Under the pieces are notes generated by a model. It worked only from the letters and a program-made list of their open reading frames with translations. It made no database searches and was not told the origin of the DNA. DNA of 7,607 nucleotides from Treponema sp. (GTDB lineage Bacteria; Spirochaetota; Spirochaetia; Treponematales; Breznakiellaceae), in NCBI GenBank assembly GCA_031255815.1, contig JAIRRU010000115.1:1-7607 (forward strand), read 5' to 3'. Position 1 is the stretch's first letter. The number at the start of each line of letters is the position of its first letter. Both the position numbers and the translations under genes were made by a program. Positions 1 to 5,491 of this stretch are shown here, piece after piece.

Positions 1-433
1 TCTGATCTTCCCCGTAAGGCCGCCAGAAGTAGGCGTAAAGCACCTGGTACTGTTCCGCAAAGTCTGCCAGCCGCTTTTTCAGATCCTTATACCCGGCGGT
101 AAATTCTTCCTTCCCCGTGAGGGCGTGCCCCTTTTCCCGGTACGATTCAAGTTCTTCCCCTTCCAGGGCGGCGACCTTTTCACGGTATTCCTCAAGGGCC
201 TCCGGGCCCAGTACGTCCTCCGGATAGTGGTACCGATCAAGTTCCTCCAGGCTTACGTAAGCGGAAAGGGCGTGGGCCGAAGCCAGGAGGAACTCGTGTA
301 TCGACTTTTCCATAAGCTTTACCGTCCGCCTCAGGTTGATGTTCGCGTTAATCGAGAGAACCAGCACGATGAGGGAGGAAAAGAAAAAGAGAAACAGAGC
401 CGCGTTGTTTTTTAAAAAGCTCCGGATTTTCAC
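1..433 (-). CDS. Membrane-anchored sensor protein, N-terminal fragment (gene runs off left edge)
   Basis: Reading the minus strand from a GTG at 433 gives 144 residues with no stop before the window edge. The start is basic (K2, R4, K8), followed by a hydrophobic segment at about residues 11-28 (ALFLFFFSSLIVLVLSI) that looks like a signal anchor. A charged, mostly helical segment of about 115 residues follows, presumably outside the cytoplasm. Near the visible end is QVLYAYFWRPYG, which resembles a sensor segment I associate with Treponema histidine kinases, SpoIIE-type phosphatases and diguanylate cyclases. The output domain lies outside the window, so the enzyme type cannot be named. The GTG is preferred because the anchor begins just after it and the next ATG (codon about 41) would remove the anchor; an in-frame TTG at 448 is an alternative, and a stop lies at 463-461. 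No Shine-Dalgarno is visible. It is transcribed away from the methionine synthase gene, 46 bases apart. Confidence 0.75.
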   Translation of the reverse strand, partial: MKIRSFLKNNAALFLFFFSSLIVLVLSINANINLRRTVKLMEKSIHEFLLASAHALSAYVSLEELDRYHYPEDVLGPEALEEYREKVAALEGEELESYREKGHALTGKEEFTAGYKDLKKRLADFAEQYQVLYAYFWRPYGEDQ

Positions 434-439
434 GATTAT

Positions 440-469
440 AGTATACAACGAAGCGGGCGCTTATGGTAA
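440..469 (-). promoter_or_regulatory. Probable promoter of the sensor gene
   Basis: On the minus strand TATACT (445-440) is a good -10 box, and TTACCA (469-464) lies 18 bases upstream as a weak -35 (4 of 6 matches). A second -10-like hexamer, TATAAT, overlaps at 440-435. With the TATACT box, transcription would start about at the GTG itself, implying a leaderless mRNA. The -35 box is weak, so the assignment rests mainly on the -10 and its position. Confidence 0.45.
451..462. promoter_or_regulatory. 12-base inverted repeat in divergent promoter region, possible operator
   Basis: AAGCG-GG-CGCTT has perfect 5-base arms. It lies in the 46-base gap between two divergent genes, inside the -35/-10 spacer of the minus-strand promoter candidate and just upstream of the methionine synthase start. 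Its position would let a bound regulator affect both directions. The arms are short, and a single copy in GC-rich DNA may be chance. Confidence 0.25.
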
Positions 470-479
470 GATCCTCATT

Positions 480-2414
480 ATGATTACTTGTGAACAGCTC
501 AATTCCCTGGCGGAAAAAAGGATCCTCATACTCGACGGGGCCATGGGATCGCTTATCCAGGGTTTTAAGCTTAAAGAGGCGGACTTCCGGGGCCCGGGCC
601 TCCAGGGGGGCCGTTTTGCCGGACACCCGGCGGAGCTTTCAGGCTGCAACGATCTCCTCTGCCTGACCAGGCCGGAGATCGTCTCCCGTATCCACGAAGA
701 ATACCTGGAAGCCGGGGCGGACATCATCGAAACCTGCAGTTTTAATTCCACCGCCGTTTCCCTGGCGGATTTCGGCCTGGCGGATCTGGCCTACGAGATA
801 AGCGCCGCCTCCGCGGCCCTGGCCCGGAAAGAGGCGGACAGATTCTCCCGGCCGGAAAAGCCGCGTTTTGTGGCGGGGAGTATGGGGCCCACCGCCAAGA
901 GCGGGAGCATCTCTCCGGATATAAACGATCCGGGGAAGCGGGCCCTTACCTGGGACGAGCTTGAGGCGGCCTACTACGACAACGCCCGCGGCCTTCTGGA
1001 CGGCGGCGCGGACATACTCCTGATAGAAACTGTTTTCGACACCCTGAACGCCAAGGCCGCGATCTTCGCCGTTGAGCGCCTGCGGGAGGAACGGCGCGCG
1101 GACATCCCCCTCATGATCTCCGCCACCATCGCCGGCGAATCGGGCCGTACCCTCTCCGGGCAGAATCTGGAAGCCTTCCAGGTCTCGGTGCTCCACGGGA
1201 AGCCCTGGGCCCTGGGCCTCAACTGCTCATTCGGGGCGGACAAGCTGGCCCCCTACATCCGGGAGCTTGCCGGGATCGCCCCCTGCCTGGTCAGCGCCCA
1301 TCCGAACGCCGGGCTTCCCAACCAGTCCGGCGTTTACGAGGAGGGCCCCGCTTCCATGGCGGCCAAAATGGAGGAATTTTTTAAGGAGGGCCTCCTCAAT
1401 ATCGCGGGGGGCTGCTGCGGCACCACGCCCGCCCACATCGCCGCCATCGCGGAGGCGGCCCGGCTTTACGGGCCCCGGAAAATTCCCGGAAAAAGGCCCG
1501 CCGCCCTTCTGGCGGGGCTTAAGCCCCTGGACATAACGCCAAGGCCGGGTTCCTTTATCCTTGTCGGCGAACGGGCCAATGTGGCGGGGAGCAAAGAATT
1601 CCGCCGGGCCATCGGGGGAGAGGACTACGACGAGGCGGTATCCATAGCCCAGGCCATGCTGGAGGAAGGCGCCGGGATTATCGACGTTTGCATGGACAGA
1701 GCTCTTCCGGATCCGGAAAAGGCCCTGACCCGCTTCCTCAATCTGGGGCTCTGTTTCCCCGATTTCGCCGCGGTTCCGGTTATGGTGGACAGTTCCCGCT
1801 GGGAGCTGATCGAGGCCGGGCTCAAATGCCTCCAGGGAAAGGGGCTGGCCAACTCCCTCAGCCTGAAGGAAGGGGAAGCGGAATTCCTTCGCCGGGCCCG
1901 TCTGGCCCGGCGTTACGGCGCGGCGGCGGTAGTGATGCTTTTCGACGAGCGGGGCCCGGCTGCCTCTTACCAGCGGAAAATCGAAACGGCTTCCCGTTCC
2001 TACGCCCTTTTGACCGGAAACGGCTTCCCGCCGGAAGACATTGTTTTTGATCCCGTCGTGCTTCCCGTAGGCGCGGGGCCCGGCGGGCACGACGGCTCTG
2101 CCCTGGATTTTATCCGGGCCTGCGGGTGGATAAGGGACAACTGTCCCGGAACCCGGATCTGCGGGGGTATTTCGAACCTCTCCTTCAGCTTCCGGGGGAA
2201 CAAGCGGGTGCGGGAGGCCATGCACGCGGTTTTTCTGAAACACGCCGTCGAGGCGGGGCTCTCCATGGCCATCCTTAACCCCGCATCCCTGGCCGCTTAC
2301 GAGGATATCGACCCGGAACTGCGTCTGGCGGCGGAAGACCTGATCCTTAACCGGAAGCCCGGCGGGGGCCCGGCGGCTGCCGGACGGCTCCTGGAGCTGG
2401 CAAAGAAACTGTAG
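480..2414 (+). CDS. metH: Methionine synthase, homocysteine and folate modules only (cobalamin-dependent type, truncated)
   Basis: This 644-residue protein matches the first half of cobalamin-dependent methionine synthase, which moves a methyl group from methyltetrahydrofolate via cobalamin to homocysteine. The homocysteine module (about 12-330) has the LDGAMG motif at 18-23 and the complete zinc triad, C249 (GLNCSFG) and C312-C313 (GGCCGTT), close to E. coli positions 247/310/311. The pterin module (about 358-630) shows LVGERANVAGS near 361, IDVCMD at 401-406, LKCLQGKG, GFPPEDIVFDP and GGISNLSFSFRGN. The protein ends at RLLELAKKL, the junction before the cobalamin module, so both the cobalamin-binding and the AdoMet reactivation modules are absent; E. 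coli MetH is 1,227 residues. ATG 480 is chosen because it leaves a normal short lead-in before LDGAMG. The longer in-frame start at 336 would run through the divergent gene. No clear Shine-Dalgarno is present; TAAGAT (467-472) lies 7 bases before the ATG. It could pair with a separately encoded corrinoid protein. Confidence 0.9.
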   Translation: MITCEQLNSLAEKRILILDGAMGSLIQGFKLKEADFRGPGLQGGRFAGHPAELSGCNDLLCLTRPEIVSRIHEEYLEAGADIIETCSFNSTAVSLADFGLADLAYEISAASAALARKEADRFSRPEKPRFVAGSMGPTAKSGSISPDINDPGKRALTWDELEAAYYDNARGLLDGGADILLIETVFDTLNAKAAIFAVERLREERRADIPLMISATIAGESGRTLSGQNLEAFQVSVLHGKPWALGLNCSFGADKLAPYIRELAGIAPCLVSAHPNAGLPNQSGVYEEGPASMAAKMEEFFKEGLLNIAGGCCGTTPAHIAAIAEAARLYGPRKIPGKRPAALLAGLKPLDITPRPGSFILVGERANVAGSKEFRRAIGGEDYDEAVSIAQAMLEEGAGIIDVCMDRALPDPEKALTRFLNLGLCFPDFAAVPVMVDSSRWELIEAGLKCLQGKGLANSLSLKEGEAEFLRRARLARRYGAAAVVMLFDERGPAASYQRKIETASRSYALLTGNGFPPEDIVFDPVVLPVGAGPGGHDGSALDFIRACGWIRDNCPGTRICGGISNLSFSFRGNKRVREAMHAVFLKHAVEAGLSMAILNPASLAAYEDIDPELRLAAEDLILNRKPGGGPAAAGRLLELAKKL

Positions 2415-2480
2415 ACAGAGTCGCCCGCAGAGTAACCGGATTCGCGGGCAGAGCGGATAAAGATCCTCAGGCCCGCCGGA

Positions 2481-2501
2481 AGCCGCCCCCTGCGGGCGGC
2501 T
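2481..2501 (+). terminator. GC-rich hairpin after metH, possible terminator without U-tract
   Basis: AGCCGCCC and GGGCGGCT form a perfect 8-base stem with a 5-base loop (CCTGC), 67 bases after the metH stop. It is followed by TGGGGAG rather than a run of T, so it is not a standard intrinsic terminator. It may instead stabilise the 3' end of the transcript, or belong with the adjoining palindromes. Confidence 0.35.
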
Positions 2502-2506
2502 GGGGA

Positions 2507-2535
2507 GCCCCGGCGCGGGCCCGGATTGCCGGGGC
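2507..2535. repeat. Perfect 8-base inverted repeat, part of a palindrome cluster
   Basis: GCCCCGGC (2507-2514) and GCCGGGGC (2528-2535) flank a 13-base loop that itself contains the palindrome GGGCCC. It starts 6 bases after the hairpin at 2481-2501 and is followed by the palindrome CCCGCGGG (2539-2546). The tandem arrangement resembles an extragenic palindromic element, but only one cluster is visible in the window. Confidence 0.4.
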
Positions 2536-2639
2536 CGTCCCGCGGGAAAAGGCGGCGCGTAAAACCCGCGATCATAAAAAAGTATCCCTGTTGGGGGAAA
2601 GTATCGCTTTCCGGTGAAAAAGGAAAGGCTGCTACAGGC

Positions 2640-2668
2640 TTGCCCTGTTTGACCGTTCCCCGTATAGT
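2640..2668 (+). promoter_or_regulatory. Probable promoter of the SNF2 operon
   Basis: TTGCCC (2640-2645, 4 of 6 to consensus) and TATAGT (2663-2668, 5 of 6) are separated by the ideal 17 bases. The ATG at 2675 begins 6 bases after the -10 box, so transcription would start at or next to the start codon. No Shine-Dalgarno lies between. A nearby TTGACC (2649-2654) is a better -35 hexamer but is only 8 bases from the -10 box, so it was not chosen. Confidence 0.55.
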
Positions 2669-2674
2669 TTTGTT

Positions 2675-5491
2675 ATGGCAGATGATTTTCATTTTACTCT
2701 TGGCAGGGAAGGGACGCGAACGTTTTTGCGGCTCCAGGGCCAGCGCCGCCAGTTTCCGGATTTCCGCCGGTATACGGGTCTTAAGCGGGAACTGCTGCGG
2801 GAATTTATAAGCCTTAAAAAAGAGTTTGCCGTCTCGTCGGCCATTGATTTTGATTCCGGGGACGACGGATACACCCTCTTTAATCCGGGGGAAAAGCTTA
2901 TCAACCAGGCCCTGGAAGCGGGGATACTGCGCGGCGCCGGAGGCAAGCCCCTGAACCGGGCGGAGGGGGATTTCCACTGCGCCTTTCTTATCCGGGATGT
3001 TTCGGAAAAAGAGGCCGAGGTTTCCATCGTCCTCCGGGACGAAGACGGCCTGGTCATAGCCGGCGGGCAGAAACCCGCCCTTAAAAAGGACGAGGATTCC
3101 GCGGAGGGAAAGGCCGCTTATTTTTACGCCGTGTCGCCGGGCGCCGTGGTTTACGACGGCAAAATTTACCCGGTGCGGGATCTGGGGCTGCGCTGGGCCG
3201 AGACCGGGCGCGTCTACGCCAGGCTGGCAAAAACGGAACTGCCCGCCTTTGTGTCGATGATCGTTTCCGGTTTCTCCAAGCCCTGCCTGATCTACGAAGG
3301 CTGGTCGGTTAAAACAACCCGGCCCGCCATGGCGCTGCCGGCCCTGCTCTTCATGGAAATAGACAAGTACGGTTACCTCCACGTCAGGCCCATAAGCTTT
3401 CTCCGGGGTTTCCCGCCCCTGTTTCTGGAGAACGAAGAGATAGTAACCGTGGCCGAGATGGACGGGATCGATAAAACCCTGGGTATCGCGGAAGTTATCT
3501 TTCCGGAAGCGCCGGAGGAACAGTTCAGGCAGATGATCACCAGGGGCCGCGGCCGGGGGAGGCGGAGTTCCGAAGACAACACTTTCTACGAGGAGAACGG
3601 CCGCTTCATCATTTCCCCGGATTTTGCAGGCGCCTTTATCGGCGGGAACATCGTTGAGCTTTCGCAGCGTTTCGTGCTTCTTGAAACAGAGGTTCTGTCG
3701 GGTTTTAAGCTGAAATTCTCAAAGCCGAAAATAAAACTTTCCGTAAACCGCAGGACGGGCATGGGGGCGGGGATCGATTACCTTTCGGGGAACGCGGAGG
3801 TGGAAATTGAGGGGGAAACCCTGAGCTTTGCCCGGTTTATGGCGGAGTACCGCAGATCTTCCTGCATCACCCTGAGCGACGGGAGCCGCTCCTTCCTGGA
3901 CAAGCGCAGCATGGATCGTCTTGAACGGCTGGTATCCAGGATCAAAGGCGAAGGCGAGGTTGAGTTTTCCTATTTCGACATACCGCTGCTCCTCCAGGAC
4001 GATCTGATCCAGGTTGAAGGGAAGGCTTGGGAAGACGCCCGGCCTTTCTTTACCAATTACAACACCATCGCCGCCCGCAAAGGCGCCTGGTCTCTTGCCG
4101 GCGGGGAGCTGCGGCCCTATCAGGAATACGGGGTGCGCTGGCTTGATTATCTGGGGGAGTACCGCATGGGCGCCTGCCTCGCGGACGAGATGGGCCTGGG
4201 AAAGACCATTCAGGTAATAGCTTTACTGCGGGCCTTCAAAAAACGGAAGGAATCCGGCCCCTGCCTGATACTCTGCCCCAAATCCCTGGTGTACAACTGG
4301 GCGGCGGAGCTTGACCGTTTTGCCCCGGATCTGCCCTACCTGGTACACTACGGCCTTGAGCGGGATACGTCGGGGATAGACAAAGAGGAGTTCAGGATAA
4401 TCCTGAGCACCTACGCCACCCTGAGGCGGGACGTGGAGGAGTTCAAAGACCTGGAGTTTTTCTACATTATCCTCGATGAATCCCAGAACATCAAAAACTT
4501 ATCCTCCCAGACCGCGGCGGCGGTTCTCTCCCTCAAGGCCCGGCGGCGTCTTGCCCTGAGCGGAACCCCGGTGGAAAACCATCTGGGGGAACTCTACAGC
4601 CTGTTCCGTTTCCTTAACCCCGGCTTCTTCGGATCCGAGAAAAACTTTTCCCAGCGCTACCAGCGGCCCATACAGGAAGACAACGACGAACAGGCCCTTA
4701 AAGATCTTAAAACCCGGATCTACCCCTTCATGCTCAGACGCTTGAAACGGGACGTGCTCAAAGAACTGCCGGACAAGACCGAGGAAACCGCCTTTATCGA
4801 GCTTGAGGAGACCCACCTGGCCGTTTACCACCGCAGGCGGCAGGAGTACAAAGAGCTTATCGACGGGATCATCAGCAAGGGGGAAATGGCAAAATCGTCC
4901 ATCATCATTTTTAAAGCCCTGACGGAACTCCGGCGCCTGGCCAGCGTGCCCGAAGCGGAGGGCGAATACGGCGGCCCCTCGGCGAAGAGGCTCTACCTGA
5001 TGGATCGGATCGCGGAGATCGCCGGGAACGGCCACAAGTGCCTGGTTTTTACGAACTTCCTTGCCGGGGTGGATCTGGTAAGCCAGGATCTGGGCGCTAT
5101 GGGCATTCCCAACCTTACCATGACCGGGGCGACGGTAGATCGGCAGAGCCTGGTGCGGCGCTTCCAGACCGACAGTAACGTTAAGGCCTTTATCATGACC
5201 CTGAAAACCGGGGGAACCGGGCTTAACCTTACCGCGGCGGATTACATCTTTATTCTCGATCCCTGGTGGAACAGCGCCGCCGAATCCCAGGCCGTAGACC
5301 GGAGCCACCGGATAGGCCAGGTGAATCCGGTGTTCTGCTTCCGGCTTATCGCCAGAGATACTATCGAGGAGCGGATTGCGGAACTCCAGAAACGGAAAAG
5401 CGATTTGGCCGGGGCTCTCCTTTCGGACGATGCCGGCTCCCTTAAATCCCTTTCCCCGGAAGACGTGGCGTATCTGGTAGGAGAACGCTGA
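2675..5491 (+). CDS. SNF2-family DNA-dependent ATPase/translocase
   Basis: The 938-residue protein has a complete SNF2 ATPase core in its C-terminal half, about residues 475-925. Visible motifs are LRPYQEYGVRWL (479-490), Walker A DEMGLGKT (504-511, K510), motif II DESQ (601-604), motif III SGTPVEN (629-635), KCLVFTNF (788-795), motif V KTGGTGLN (844-851), DPWWN (862-866) and motif VI QAVDRSHRIGQ (872-882). Such proteins use ATP to move along double-stranded DNA and shift bound proteins, usually without unwinding strands. The first 470 residues are not recognisable to me beyond being the kind of long N-terminal region seen in bacterial SNF2 proteins. They contain an Arg-Gly patch, RGRGRGRR (290-297), and no SWIM-type zinc motif. 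ATG 2675 is supported by an upstream in-frame stop at 2615 and the promoter just before it. The stop overlaps the next start by one base (TGATG), so the two genes are coupled. Substrate and biological role are unknown. Confidence 0.93.
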   Translation: MADDFHFTLGREGTRTFLRLQGQRRQFPDFRRYTGLKRELLREFISLKKEFAVSSAIDFDSGDDGYTLFNPGEKLINQALEAGILRGAGGKPLNRAEGDFHCAFLIRDVSEKEAEVSIVLRDEDGLVIAGGQKPALKKDEDSAEGKAAYFYAVSPGAVVYDGKIYPVRDLGLRWAETGRVYARLAKTELPAFVSMIVSGFSKPCLIYEGWSVKTTRPAMALPALLFMEIDKYGYLHVRPISFLRGFPPLFLENEEIVTVAEMDGIDKTLGIAEVIFPEAPEEQFRQMITRGRGRGRRSSEDNTFYEENGRFIISPDFAGAFIGGNIVELSQRFVLLETEVLSGFKLKFSKPKIKLSVNRRTGMGAGIDYLSGNAEVEIEGETLSFARFMAEYRRSSCITLSDGSRSFLDKRSMDRLERLVSRIKGEGEVEFSYFDIPLLLQDDLIQVEGKAWEDARPFFTNYNTIAARKGAWSLAGGELRPYQEYGVRWLDYLGEYRMGACLADEMGLGKTIQVIALLRAFKKRKESGPCLILCPKSLVYNWAAELDRFAPDLPYLVHYGLERDTSGIDKEEFRIILSTYATLRRDVEEFKDLEFFYIILDESQNIKNLSSQTAAAVLSLKARRRLALSGTPVENHLGELYSLFRFLNPGFFGSEKNFSQRYQRPIQEDNDEQALKDLKTRIYPFMLRRLKRDVLKELPDKTEETAFIELEETHLAVYHRRRQEYKELIDGIISKGEMAKSSIIIFKALTELRRLASVPEAEGEYGGPSAKRLYLMDRIAEIAGNGHKCLVFTNFLAGVDLVSQDLGAMGIPNLTMTGATVDRQSLVRRFQTDSNVKAFIMTLKTGGTGLNLTAADYIFILDPWWNSAAESQAVDRSHRIGQVNPVFCFRLIARDTIEERIAELQKRKSDLAGALLSDDAGSLKSLSPEDVAYLVGER
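5479..5484 (+). promoter_or_regulatory. Shine-Dalgarno of the downstream operon gene
   Basis: AGGAGA lies inside the end of the SNF2 gene with 6 bases to the ATG at 5491. It fixes that start and contrasts with the lack of any such site before the genes starting at 433, 480 and 2675. Confidence 0.75.

Larger units (their letters stand above)
2415..2674. other. Noncoding spacer rich in GC inverted repeats
   Basis: No convincing gene is present. The spacer holds at least five short inverted repeats, mostly GC-rich: 2423-2428 with 2444-2449, 2481-2488 with 2494-2501, 2507-2514 with 2528-2535, 2541-2546 with 2565-2570, and GGAAAG/CTTTCC at 2596-2612. The last 35 bases form a promoter for the SNF2 gene. 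One frame stays open from about 2416 to 2617, but its translation is low-complexity (Arg, Ala, Pro, Gly) and shows no cobalamin-domain motif such as GxxxHDxG. I therefore see no remnant of the missing MetH modules here. Confidence 0.6.

Noticed and set aside
125..415. 96-residue plus-strand open frame
   Set aside because: It is antisense to the sensor gene, whose minus-strand translation has a convincing membrane anchor and sensor-like sequence.
336..479. 48-residue N-terminal extension of the methionine synthase from an ATG at 336
   Set aside because: It overlaps the start of the divergent sensor gene and both promoter regions. The family begins only about 17 residues before LDGAMG, which fits the ATG at 480.
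1227..2243. 338-residue minus-strand open frame inside metH
   Set aside because: It lies wholly antisense to the conserved homocysteine and pterin modules and has no recognisable domain.
2416..2617. Open plus frame after metH that might encode the missing cobalamin module
   Set aside because: The translation is low-complexity and has neither the GxxxHDxG cobalamin motif nor other family features.
2297..3382. 361-residue minus-strand open frame
   Set aside because: It crosses the end of metH, the palindrome spacer and the SNF2 start. Its composition (Gly, Pro, Arg) is that of a GC-rich shadow frame without recognisable motifs.
4499..5308. 269-residue minus-strand open frame inside the SNF2 gene
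   Set aside because: It is antisense to motifs III-VI of the ATPase core and is explained by codon bias in GC-rich DNA.
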